Assembly: GCA_963663495.1 (NCBI GenBank)
Contig: OY760427.1
Location: 5,456,001-5,520,000, forward strand
Length of the DNA: 64,000 nucleotides
Reading direction: 5' to 3'
Source of the DNA: G963663495 sp963663495
GTDB taxonomy: Bacteria; Bacteroidota; Rhodothermia; Rhodothermales; Bin80
Numbering within the stretch: position 1 is the stretch's first letter; the number at the start of each line of letters is the position of its first letter. A model generated the notes under the pieces. The model was given only the letters and a program-made list of their open reading frames with translations, searched no databases and had not been told where the DNA came from. Shown one piece after another: positions 56,201 to 64,000 of this stretch. The position numbers were made by a program, and so were the translations under genes.

Positions 56201-56413
56201 CTGTTCTCCGTCTTTCAGCGAGACGGTCCGTGGCCCGATGCGTACAACGTTTCCGTCGGTACGCGCGGGTTCAATGCAATCTGGATGCACGCCCAGTTCG
56301 GCAGCGCGCATTACTACCGCCGCACGAAACGTATGGCGCGCCTCCCGTGCGTAGTTCTTGAGTGCGGCGAGATCCAACGAAATACCAGGCAGTGTGGAGA
56401 CAACAGTGGGCAA
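53220..56413 (-). pseudogene. pglX: PglX/BrxX-type adenine-specific DNA methyltransferase, 5' part (IS-interrupted)
   Basis: In BREX defence PglX methylates adenine in host DNA to mark self. The part before the IS holds the whole methyltransferase core: SAM motif FLDPAVGSGHFLVEAYDALM, LFGLDIDPRAVQLASFALMM and catalytic NPPY in AVATNPPYMVSNLMHGSVKA. It ends KRPVYWLFTSGRRRTFQCL, where the IS enters. Rejoined with 51081-51426 it gives 1180 codons, normal for PglX. The start is uncertain: a TTG at 56413, or a TTG at 56377 (LDLAALKNYAREA, aligning with the family N-terminus). The ORF as it stands runs to 52988 through IS sequence. No pglZ, brxA/B/C or brxL is near. Confidence 0.9.
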
Positions 56414-56863
56414 ACTTAGCGCAATTGCACCTGAGGACCCAACCGTATACCACTCCGGCCCAACACCGAATCGAACGCGCCGTCAACATCGGAAGCAATG
56501 GCTACTACATTCGAGGCGAGCGTTGAGGAGTGGAGTGATTTCCGAACTGTTTGGGAAAACTGACTCGCCAAGGGCTTTGGTATACTTTACCGGCGGGCAC
56601 ATTGTCTTTGTCAATCCCTGTTCTTTGTTGATCCAGAGGATGTTCTGTCCAGAAGCGACAACGCCCTGATTTTACCGGCGGACTCTCGGCGCGCTACTTG
56701 GAAACGCACCGGGACCGCGGCTTCGGGTCGGAGTCTTACCTATTGGTTGTAAGAGTGCAATCCAGTGCTGGCAAATCTGGCGAACAACCAGCTTGTCAAC
56801 ATTCGCAGTTGCGCCTCTATATTCTGCAACGTACCTTCGCTTAGCGTTCTGTGGCAGACATAG
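56414..56863. other. Divergent intergenic region pglX/TonB receptor
   Basis: About 450 bp. Nothing coding can be supported; a plus-strand ORF at 56358-56669 has no features. The right end holds the TPP riboswitch leader. The promoter for pglX presumably lies at the left. Confidence 0.4.
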
Positions 56864-56938
56864 TTAGGGGTGTTCGGCGACGCGCCGGACTGAGATCAGA
56901 CCCTTGGAACCTGATCCGGGTAGCACCGGCGTAGGAAA
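56864..56938 (+). ncRNA. TPP (thiamin pyrophosphate) riboswitch
   Basis: The THI-box core is clear: ttaggggtgttcggc, then gccggactgagatcagaccc, ttggaacctgatccgggtag and caccggcgtaggaaa. 'CTGAGA', 'ACCTGATC..GG.TA' and 'CCGGCG.AGGAAA' are the diagnostic TPP-binding segments. It ends about 75 nt before the ATG of the TonB-dependent receptor, so high TPP would repress that gene. Confidence 0.93.
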
Positions 56939-57014
56939 ACAATCTGGCCTTCGTGGCTTCATGCCGCTCCTGACGCAGTGTCTCGGAGCGACATGTGACA
57001 AACGGCCGGATCCT

Positions 57015-59534
57015 ATGCGCAATCTTCCCCTCCTTCTTGCCGCAGCCATGTGTGCAGGATCAAATATCTGCCACGCCACCGGTGATGTGGCCGGGCAAGT
57101 CTTAAACCACCGGTTGGAACCCTTACATGCGGCCTCCGTGTTGCTGACGGATGCCGCATCCGAGGAGCAACGCTTCGGTGCTGCTACCGGAACCGATGGG
57201 CGGTTTGTGTTCCTGGAGGTGCCAGAGGGTACGTATAACCTGGTTGTGCGTTATCTGGGTTTCGAAGAGCACTTCCAACGTCTTGAGCTGACCGATGGAG
57301 AAAACCGAGACCTGGAGATCGTCCTGGTTCCACAAGTGGCCCAGCAATCCGAGGTGGTCATCACGGCAGGCCGGGCGCTCCCTCGGCTGACACCTATAAC
57401 GTTCAGCCGCCTTTCCGCTCGGGAACTGGCTCAGATGTCCAATATGCGGGACTTGCCGGCCCACTTGTCAACGCTGCCGTCAACTACCTACTATTCGGAG
57501 AACGGCAACGACATGGGGTATACGCATCTGCGGATACGGGGGTTCGGCCAGCGCAGGCTGGCAGTAGCGATCAATGGTATCCCGCAGAACGACCCGGAGG
57601 AGCACAATGTCTTCTGGATCAATTTTTTTGACCTGCAGGGTAGCATTAAGGATATCCAAGTACAACGGGGAGCCGGGTCTGCTTTCTATGGATCAACGGG
57701 TATTGGCGGAGCAGTCAATATCGTTGCCGACCCGTATAAGCATGCTCCCTACGCCGCGGCTGAAGTGGGCTACGGCACGCTGAATACGCAGCGGTACACG
57801 GTCGAATTCAATTCCGGCTTGCTTGGCAGCCGATACGTGGCCTTCGGACGCTTTAGTCATTTGCGGACGGATGGGTACAGGGACTGGTCGTGGAGCGAGT
57901 TCTGGCGCTTCTTTGCGGGCGTAACACGGTATGGAGACCGGCATTCGGTCACGTTGCAGACGTATGGTGGCCCGCAGGAGGATGGTCTCGCCTATTCCGG
58001 AATTCCCAAAGCTGCGAACAAGACGACGCAATTTGACCCGTTCGGCAACCCAATCACACGCAAAACCAATTTCAGCAGCCTAACACGCGATGCCGAGCGG
58101 TTCCGTCAGCCGCATGTAGAATTGCATCACCGGGGACAGCTGAGCGACGCATGGACGATGCGGCAGTCCATCTTTTGGATTCGTGGCAACGGATACTTTG
58201 ACTTTGATGGCTCCTTTCGGTCGGCTGACTATTTGCGGCTGCCGGAAGATTGGCGGGAATCGGACCTTCAGCTGCGGTCGCTACCCCTATATATCTCCGC
58301 CCCTGGCACACGCGTTCAATTTCGGGCCGCGCTGGACCAGTGGCAGGCAGGGTGGATGCCGCGATTTACCCGGACACACGCGCTCGGAGAAGCAACGATC
58401 GGCGCCGAAGCACGGCTGCATCGTTCGCTGCGCTGGGGAAGAATCCAGGAATCAAATAGGCTCCCTGAACGAGTCGTAGGCAGTGACAATGACGTTCGCG
58501 TCTACAGCATACGCGGCGAAAAGACAGTGATGTCGCTGTTTGCAAGTCAGATGTATCGGCCTCGCCAGCGCGTAGCCCTACAGGCCGATATGCAGATTAC
58601 CTGGCGCCAATACCGTGTGTACGATGAAGCCTTCTTCCGCAACCAGTTCTCTGCGCCGTATTTCTTTGTGAATCCGCGTATCGGCGTGACAATTAACCCG
58701 GAGAGGTCGGTGAATGCGTACGCCAGCGTGGCGCTTGCCAGCCGGGAGCCGCGCATGAAATCGCTCTATGATGGCGAAGAGGCAGGGGCGGGGGCAATCC
58801 CGCAGTTTGAATTGGGCGTGCGTAATGAGTACGACTACAACGCCCCTTTTGTGAGACCGGAGCAGCTGTTGGATCTGGAGCTGGGCGTTCGCCTCAACCA
58901 GAGTCGCGCTACGGGATTTATTGGCGTCTACTGGATGGCGTTCACAGACGAAATAATTCCCAGTGGGGGCGTGGATCAGTTCGGTGTGCCGAGGACAGGC
59001 AACGCGGATAAGACGCGACATGCGGGGTTGGAGGTGGAAACGACATTGCAGGTCGCCGGAGCGCTGAGCTTATACGGCAACGCAACCATCAGCCGGAACA
59101 GGTTCGTGAAGTTCGAAGAACACATCACACTCCCGGATGGGTCGGCTGCAAGCATTGATCAGGCAGGCAACAGAATCCCGGGTTTTCCTGACGAAATCGT
59201 AAATCTCGGCGCACGGCTGGATATTCGCGGAATGACGCTCCGCAGCGATATCGCCATGGTGGGGGAGCAATACATCGGGAACTCCAACGGGAAGGACATG
59301 AACGGCGTTTCTCGGGATGATTTACGGATCAATCCTTATACACTCGTTAATGCGACGGTCCGCTATGCTTTTCCCGACGCCAGTACATTAGCCGGTATGA
59401 CTCTCACGGCAGATGTTACAAATGTCCTCAACAGCCATGTTCTGCTGTCCGGCAATGAAGGGTTTGGGGCGCCGCAGTTCTTTCCGGCCTCCGAAGCCAC
59501 AGTCTTTGTAGGAGTCCGGTACACGGTTCGGTAG
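57015..59534 (+). CDS. TonB-dependent outer-membrane receptor, probably for thiamin
   Basis: 839 residues from ATG 57015 (MRNLPLLLAAAMCAGSNICH), with a signal peptide. A carboxypeptidase-regulatory-like N-terminal extension (VAGQVLNHRLEPLHAASVLL … TYNLVVRYLGFEEHFQRLEL) is followed by the plug (THLRIRGFGQRRLAVAINGI, IQVQRGAGSAFYGSTGIGGA with VNIV) and a 22-strand barrel ending EATVFVGVRYTVR. This is the Bacteroidota-style layout. The TPP riboswitch just upstream gives the substrate: thiamin or a precursor or phosphate ester. It needs TonB-ExbBD, which are not in the window. An upstream start at 56904 would lie in the riboswitch and is rejected. Confidence 0.93.
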   Translation: MRNLPLLLAAAMCAGSNICHATGDVAGQVLNHRLEPLHAASVLLTDAASEEQRFGAATGTDGRFVFLEVPEGTYNLVVRYLGFEEHFQRLELTDGENRDLEIVLVPQVAQQSEVVITAGRALPRLTPITFSRLSARELAQMSNMRDLPAHLSTLPSTTYYSENGNDMGYTHLRIRGFGQRRLAVAINGIPQNDPEEHNVFWINFFDLQGSIKDIQVQRGAGSAFYGSTGIGGAVNIVADPYKHAPYAAAEVGYGTLNTQRYTVEFNSGLLGSRYVAFGRFSHLRTDGYRDWSWSEFWRFFAGVTRYGDRHSVTLQTYGGPQEDGLAYSGIPKAANKTTQFDPFGNPITRKTNFSSLTRDAERFRQPHVELHHRGQLSDAWTMRQSIFWIRGNGYFDFDGSFRSADYLRLPEDWRESDLQLRSLPLYISAPGTRVQFRAALDQWQAGWMPRFTRTHALGEATIGAEARLHRSLRWGRIQESNRLPERVVGSDNDVRVYSIRGEKTVMSLFASQMYRPRQRVALQADMQITWRQYRVYDEAFFRNQFSAPYFFVNPRIGVTINPERSVNAYASVALASREPRMKSLYDGEEAGAGAIPQFELGVRNEYDYNAPFVRPEQLLDLELGVRLNQSRATGFIGVYWMAFTDEIIPSGGVDQFGVPRTGNADKTRHAGLEVETTLQVAGALSLYGNATISRNRFVKFEEHITLPDGSAASIDQAGNRIPGFPDEIVNLGARLDIRGMTLRSDIAMVGEQYIGNSNGKDMNGVSRDDLRINPYTLVNATVRYAFPDASTLAGMTLTADVTNVLNSHVLLSGNEGFGAPQFFPASEATVFVGVRYTVR

Positions 59535-59535
59535 A

Positions 59536-60114
59536 CTACAACAGGAAGCGTACATGTCCAGTTTCAAGGTCGAGTACTGCTGTTTCCACCCGAACAGTGC
59601 CCTGTCGCACGTGCGCACCAATGAGTGCAGACTTAGCTACAAGATCTTGCGCAACCTTGAGGGAATTTGCTGTGACCGCGCGGTCAACGAACTGGTCGGC
59701 CGGACAACCTGAATCAAGGAGGGGACCTAGAACGGGTTGGATGGCCCGGATAATGGTATTTAGGCCCGAGGAAGGAGCCGCCTCACCGGTGGTCCAGGAT
59801 GCCACTGCCTCCTGGACAGCGCCGCAGTCTCTGTGGCCAAGCACCACGACCAGCGGGACGCCAAGTTCGGCGATGGCATACTCCACACTTCCGATTACAC
59901 TGCCCGAAGCGATGCCGCCCGCCACGCGGATTACGAATATATCTCCTTGGCCGAGTCCAAAAATGAGTTCCGGGCACACGCGGGAATCAGCGCACCCGAC
60001 AATCGCGGCGAAGGGCCTCTGGAATCGTATCGGCATGTGGACCGGCATATCTCCACCTGCATAGCGATCGTTGCCGCGTTGCAGTCGGTCTAATCCGATT
60101 GCTGCTTCCGTCAT
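59536..60114 (-). CDS. Beta-class carbonic anhydrase
   Basis: 192 residues. Zinc ligands and active site are in AAIVGCADSRVCPELIFG (Cys, with the Asp-Arg dyad) and VVLGHRDCGAVQEAV (His and Cys). The GDIFVIRVAGGIASGSVIGS block and the final EVETAVLDLETGHV-like sequence (VRVETAVLDLETGHVRF) fit the family. It interconverts CO2 and bicarbonate, for example for fatty acid and purine synthesis. I choose ATG 60114 over the TTG at 60135. Converges with the receptor gene, 1 nt between stops. Confidence 0.93.
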   Translation of the reverse strand: MTEAAIGLDRLQRGNDRYAGGDMPVHMPIRFQRPFAAIVGCADSRVCPELIFGLGQGDIFVIRVAGGIASGSVIGSVEYAIAELGVPLVVVLGHRDCGAVQEAVASWTTGEAAPSSGLNTIIRAIQPVLGPLLDSGCPADQFVDRAVTANSLKVAQDLVAKSALIGAHVRQGTVRVETAVLDLETGHVRFLL

Positions 60115-60574
60115 CCCGCATATAGTCTTTTGCAACGCTCAAACCCGCAATGGACACGGGGTTCCGGACATGCCTTACTTGGTTGCAGGCTCCCGTAACT
60201 TGGGGGATTCATGTCGGAGAATGAAACGGGAGCACGAGTTTGCCTGCGGATAATCCAAATTGTTTCAGGGACCGGTCCTTCATGGCGAAGGGGGCGGTGG
60301 CCCCTTCGCCAAGCGTCTCAGCGGGAGGCTCTTGCCCGCAGTAGGCTGGCTGGGCTTGGTGCGGTGTTATGCCGATGGCTAACTACGCGGATAGGGCGTG
60401 GCATCTATTGCCGGAGGGCGGACTATTGATCCGTGTGGAGCGGCACGCCACCCTGGTTCCGCGGACTGCATGCGTTGCATTGTCTAAAACGTGATATCAT
60501 ACGGCATCAGGAATCGTTTTTCATGCAGGTAAATACGTCCCTGAATTTAGGCTTCCATTAACCGGTTACAACCG
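60115..60574. other. Divergent intergenic region with an 11-bp hairpin
   Basis: About 460 bp. A perfect hairpin tggcgaagggg/ccccttcgcca (60283-60311, 7-nt loop) lies in the middle, not followed by T residues. No gene or known riboswitch was recognised. It must hold the promoters of the carbonic anhydrase gene and purL. Confidence 0.45.
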
Positions 60575-62845
60575 ATGGTATCGGACCAGCAGAATCCAGA
60601 GGAGCTAGCGCTAGCACATGGTCTTACCCGGGAGGAGTATTCATGGATCGTAGAGCGGCTAGGCAGGATTCCCACAGTCACGGAAATTGGCATCTATTCC
60701 GTTATGTGGAGCGAACATTGTTCCTACAAGAACTCAATTGCTGTGCTCAAGACGTTGCCCCGCACGGGTGCGGCGCTTCTCGTAGAGGCGGGAGATGAGA
60801 ACGCGGGGCTTGTTGATATTGGCGGTGGGCTAGCGGCGGCCTTCAAGATTGAGAGTCATAACCATCCGTCAGCGGTGGAGCCATACCAGGGAGCGGCAAC
60901 CGGGGTTGGAGGGATCCACCGCGATATCTTTACGATGGGGGCAAGGCCGGTATGTGCGTTGAACTCACTGCGCTTTGGCTCGCTTGACAACGCACGTGTA
61001 CGGTACCTTCTTGATGGCGTCGTGCGCGGGATTGGTGACTACGGAAATGCCTTTGGTGTGCCGACGGTGGCGGGAGAGGTGTACTTTGATGCATCATACG
61101 AAGGTAATCCCCTGGTCAACGCCATGAGTGTGGGAATTGTCAGGATAGGAATGACCGCCTCGGCGATTGCGGAGGGTGAAGGCAATTGCGTCTATATCGT
61201 GGGATCGGCTACGGGGCGCGATGGAATCCACGGAGCAACATTTGCGTCGGAGGAGATTTCCGAGGCCAGCGAGGCAAAGCGTCCGAGTGTACAGGTGGGT
61301 GATCCTTTTACCGAAAAGCTGCTGTTGGAGGCGACCCTGGAGGCTCTGCGCGAGGGGATTGTGGTTGGTATTCAGGACATGGGGGCTGCGGGAATTACCT
61401 GTTCTTCTTGCGAAATGAGTGCCAAGGGGGGTGTGGGAATGCGCTTGGACCTGGACAAGGTCCCCGTGCGCGAACCCGACATGTCTGCATACGAAATCAT
61501 GCTCTCGGAAAGCCAGGAACGCATGCTGGTAGTGTGCGAGCCGGATGCGGGGAGCGCACTTGAGCGGGTGTTTGCCAAGTGGGACCTGCATGCCGTCCAG
61601 ATAGGGGAGGTAACCGCAAGCGGCTTGGTGGAAGTGTGGTATCGTGGTGCGCTAATGGCTTCGGTGCAGGCCGAGCATCTGGTCCTTGGCGGCGGTGCCC
61701 CGGTGTATACCAGGGAGACTCGGCCTCCGGCCTATATCAAAAGCGTGCGCACGAAGCCGGATCTCCCCGACCTTTCCACGACAGAGGCGCAGGCTGTATT
61801 GGAAGAATTGTTGGGATCCCCCAATATTGCCTCCAAGCGATGGGTCTATGAGCAGTATGACACAATGGTGAGGACGGACACCGTGATGGGGCCCGGAACG
61901 GCTGATGCCGCAGTGGTACGTGTAAAGGGTACTAGCAGGGGGCTCGCGGTTTCAACAGATTGCAACGGCCGCTATGTGTATCTGAATCCACGGGTGGGCG
62001 GGCAGATTGCCGTGGCGGAGGCCGCACGTAATGTGGTCTGCGCCGGGGGCAGGCCGCTCGCCATCACGAACTGCCTGAACTTCGGGAATCCGTACAAGCC
62101 AGAGGTGTACTGGGTCTTCAAGGAGGCCGTCCGCGGAATGGGAGAAGCGTGCAGTGCGCTCGGCACGCCAGTGACTGGTGGCAACGTGTCCTTCTACAAT
62201 GAAAACCCTCTTGGGGCAGTATTCCCTACCCCGACCATCGGCATGCTTGGACTGGTCGAAGACTTGAACGCGCACAGGACTGGAGCAGCCTTTGTTGCGG
62301 AAGGAGATGCCGTCTTTCTGCTGACGCCTCAAGAATGGACGCACCGCACGCACGCGGACGATATAGGCGGTTCGCAATACCTTGCGGATCGTCTGCAGAA
62401 AGCGCACGGCGATGCCCCGCACCTTGATCTTAGCCAGGAGTCGGCAGTCCAGGCGGCCATGCTCACCCTGATTCGGAAGGACTTGGTCCAGAGTGCGCAT
62501 GACGTGTCAGATGGCGGGCTTGCCGTCTGCGTGGCCGAATGTGCGCTCCTTTCCGGAACCATAGGAGCGGATGTAGACTTGGAGCTTGCGGACGGGGGGC
62601 GACTGGACGCTCTGTTGTTTTCTGAATCGCAATCCAGGATAATCTTTACGACATCCCAACCGGCCGGCATGCTGCAGAGTGCATTGCCTGCGGACGCGTC
62701 TGTATCGCTCACGCGTATTGGTACCACGCGGGGGGACGTCCTTCGAATCACTGTGGGCGGGGTGCTGGTGGTGAAGTGCGCGGTTGATCACCTCTCGTTC
62801 ATCCACGACCAAGCACTTCCATCCATGCTGGCGGCGGCGGGGTGA
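60575..62845 (+). CDS. purL: Phosphoribosylformylglycinamidine synthase subunit PurL
   Basis: PurL converts FGAR to FGAM with ATP and ammonia from PurQ. 756 residues, the small (three-component) type: MWSEHCSYKNSIAVLKTLP, DENAGLVDIGGGLAAAFKIE followed by SHNHPSAVEPYQGAATGVGG, RDIFTMGARPVC and the second half ALTNCLNFGNP-like AITNCLNFGNPYKPEVYW, ending in the SDGGLAVCVAECAL block. purS and purQ are not adjacent. A 54-bp gap separates it from trxA. Confidence 0.96.
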   Translation: MVSDQQNPEELALAHGLTREEYSWIVERLGRIPTVTEIGIYSVMWSEHCSYKNSIAVLKTLPRTGAALLVEAGDENAGLVDIGGGLAAAFKIESHNHPSAVEPYQGAATGVGGIHRDIFTMGARPVCALNSLRFGSLDNARVRYLLDGVVRGIGDYGNAFGVPTVAGEVYFDASYEGNPLVNAMSVGIVRIGMTASAIAEGEGNCVYIVGSATGRDGIHGATFASEEISEASEAKRPSVQVGDPFTEKLLLEATLEALREGIVVGIQDMGAAGITCSSCEMSAKGGVGMRLDLDKVPVREPDMSAYEIMLSESQERMLVVCEPDAGSALERVFAKWDLHAVQIGEVTASGLVEVWYRGALMASVQAEHLVLGGGAPVYTRETRPPAYIKSVRTKPDLPDLSTTEAQAVLEELLGSPNIASKRWVYEQYDTMVRTDTVMGPGTADAAVVRVKGTSRGLAVSTDCNGRYVYLNPRVGGQIAVAEAARNVVCAGGRPLAITNCLNFGNPYKPEVYWVFKEAVRGMGEACSALGTPVTGGNVSFYNENPLGAVFPTPTIGMLGLVEDLNAHRTGAAFVAEGDAVFLLTPQEWTHRTHADDIGGSQYLADRLQKAHGDAPHLDLSQESAVQAAMLTLIRKDLVQSAHDVSDGGLAVCVAECALLSGTIGADVDLELADGGRLDALLFSESQSRIIFTTSQPAGMLQSALPADASVSLTRIGTTRGDVLRITVGGVLVVKCAVDHLSFIHDQALPSMLAAAG

Positions 62846-62899
62846 AACCCGCCGTGTTGCCTACCGTAGGAGATCCGTCCATTAACGACGCTATGCACA

Positions 62900-63238
62900 A
62901 TGGCCTCCAAGTACATAAGCCTTACTGATGCCACCTTCAAAAAGGAAGTCCTGGAATCGGATGTTCCTGTTTTGGTAGACTTCTGGGCTCCTTGGTGTGG
63001 ACCGTGCCGTGCAATGACTCCTGTCATTGAAAAGCTCGCAGAGGAGTTCGCGGGACGGGCCAAGATTGCCAAGATGAACGTTGACGACAACCAGCACGTG
63101 CCCATGCAGTATGGCATCCGCTCGATTCCTACCCTGCTGTTCTTTAACGAGGGGCAGGTGGTGGATCAACGTGTCGGGGTGGTGCAAAAGGGGAAGATCG
63201 CGAAAAAGCTGAATTCGCTGGCGGGGCAGGACGCCTAG
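62900..63238 (+). CDS. trxA: Thioredoxin
   Basis: 112 residues with VLVDFWAPWCGPCRAMTPVI carrying the WCGPC active site and the cis-Pro loop YGIRSIPTLLFFNEGQVVDQ. A general disulfide reductant. It is followed 15 nt later by trxB, so the reductase and its substrate are probably co-transcribed. Confidence 0.97.
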   Translation: MASKYISLTDATFKKEVLESDVPVLVDFWAPWCGPCRAMTPVIEKLAEEFAGRAKIAKMNVDDNQHVPMQYGIRSIPTLLFFNEGQVVDQRVGVVQKGKIAKKLNSLAGQDA

Positions 63239-63253
63239 CGGCAACTGCGGATC

Positions 63254-64000
63254 ATGGCGGACACGCACCCAGCGCGGCACAACGTTGTTATCATTGGCTC
63301 GGGGCCGGCGGGTTATACGGCTGCACTGTACGCGGCTCGTGCGGGGTTGGAACCGGTAGTATTTGCGGGAATGGAGCCGGGGGGGCAGCTAACTACCACG
63401 ACGGATGTGGAGAACTATCCTGGATATGCTGAAGGGATTCTCGGGCCGGAGATGATGGAAGACTTTCGCCGCCAGGCGGAACGGTTTGGTGCCAACGTGC
63501 AGTACGGCACGGTTACCAGTGTGAACCTCTCAGACAGACCGTTTCAGATGGTGGTAGATGAAGAGGAGACGGTAACGGCAGATGCGTTGATCGTGGCTAC
63601 CGGAGCGTCGGCGCGGTACCTGGGGCTTGAGAATGAACTTCGATTGCTTGGTCATGGTGTCTCTGCGTGTGCCACATGCGATGGCCCTTTCTTCCGCGGC
63701 GCTGAGGTGGCCGTCGTAGGCGGTGGCGATTCCGCCATGGAGGAATCACTGTTCCTGACCCGGTTTTGCCCGCGGGTGTACATCGTGCACCGCAGGGATT
63801 CCTTTAGGGCATCCAAGATCATGCAGGCTCGCGTTTTGGCCAACGATCGCATCCAGGTCATATGGAACTCGGTGGTCGTCAATGTCTTGGGCGATTCGGA
63901 GGTTAGCGGGGTGCAGATTGAGAATGTGCGGACAAAAGAACTGCGTGCGCTTCGGGTGGGCGGACTATTTGTTGCTATCGGGCACAAGCCCAACACGGCG
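63254..64000 (+). CDS. trxB: Thioredoxin reductase (3' end beyond window)
   Basis: 249 codons are visible and the frame is open at the window edge. ATG 63254 (MADTHPARHNVVIIGSGPAG). FAD motif IIGSGPAGYTAALYAARAG, GGQLTTTTDVENYPGY, the redox-active pair in HGVSACATCDGPFFRG and the NADPH motif VAVVGGGDSAMEESLFLTR. The usual length is about 310-320 residues, so about 65 are missing. It reduces TrxA with NADPH. The last visible residues GLFVAIGHKPNT match the second FAD-binding end of the family. Confidence 0.96.
   Translation, partial: MADTHPARHNVVIIGSGPAGYTAALYAARAGLEPVVFAGMEPGGQLTTTTDVENYPGYAEGILGPEMMEDFRRQAERFGANVQYGTVTSVNLSDRPFQMVVDEEETVTADALIVATGASARYLGLENELRLLGHGVSACATCDGPFFRGAEVAVVGGGDSAMEESLFLTRFCPRVYIVHRRDSFRASKIMQARVLANDRIQVIWNSVVVNVLGDSEVSGVQIENVRTKELRALRVGGLFVAIGHKPNTA

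Noticed and set aside
53220..56413. A working BREX system
   Set aside because: Only the interrupted pglX is present; no pglZ, brxA, brxB, brxC or brxL genes occur in the window.
56358..56669. 103-residue plus-strand ORF before the thiamin receptor
   Set aside because: Antisense to the pglX start, no motif and no plausible start signal.

Overview
The window is one chromosome segment of a bacterium I place, by inference, near the Rhodothermota/Bacteroidota. The clues are an intein at the P-loop of DnaB (as known in Rhodothermus), a DUF4295-like small protein after L33, a beta-CA, PKD-OmpA lipoprotein and TonB receptor repertoire, and start codons mostly without a Shine-Dalgarno sequence despite a CCTCC anti-SD in the 16S gene. 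No species can be named from sequence alone.

Layout. 1-6.8 kb: mnmE, then a ruined defence island holding a scrap of a BREX-type pglX, a coupled HTH-ImmA/IrrE plus DUF4411 PIN toxin-antitoxin operon, a type I specificity gene (hsdS) broken by tnpB and MITE DNA, and an orphan MNT nucleotidyltransferase. 6.8-15.4 kb (minus strand): yidC-rnpA-rpmH, a DEAD-box helicase, and the fatty-acid operon yceD-rpmF-plsX-fabH-fabD-fabG. 16-27.2 kb (plus strand): dnaA, dnaN, rplM-rpsI, rpsB-tsf, frr, gmk-coaBC, a uracil-DNA glycosylase without its Fe-S cysteines, and dnaB with a 242-residue mini-intein. 27.2-32.6 kb (minus strand): a tRNA Cys/Arg/Pro cluster in which tRNA-Arg(UCU) carries a 202-nt group I intron, then DUF4295-rpmG-rpmB, a LolC/E-like permease, ychF, nusB and usp. 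An intergenic stretch at 32.6-32.9 kb rich in DnaA-box-like 9-mers is a candidate oriC.

33-42.5 kb: moeA, a translationally coupled AAA ATPase-PIN pair (candidate defence module), ctp protease, DinB-like protein, PKD-OmpA lipoprotein, pyrR and a PASTA protein. 42.6-48 kb: a full rrn operon (16S, tRNA-Ile, tRNA-Ala, 23S, 5S) with promoter, repeated boxA-like motifs and terminator. 48-56.4 kb: a graveyard of mobile DNA, with a tnpB pseudogene, an IS66 remnant, and a degenerate group II intron with an internal duplication. It ends in a large pglX methyltransferase gene split by a complete IS whose 4-bp target duplication shows the gene was intact before insertion.

56.8-64 kb: a TPP riboswitch controlling a TonB-dependent receptor (probable thiamin uptake), beta-carbonic anhydrase, purL, trxA and the start of trxB. 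The housekeeping blocks look ordinary. The unusual biology lies in the self-splicing elements (group I intron, intein, group II relic), the decayed defence genes, and the AAA-PIN pair.
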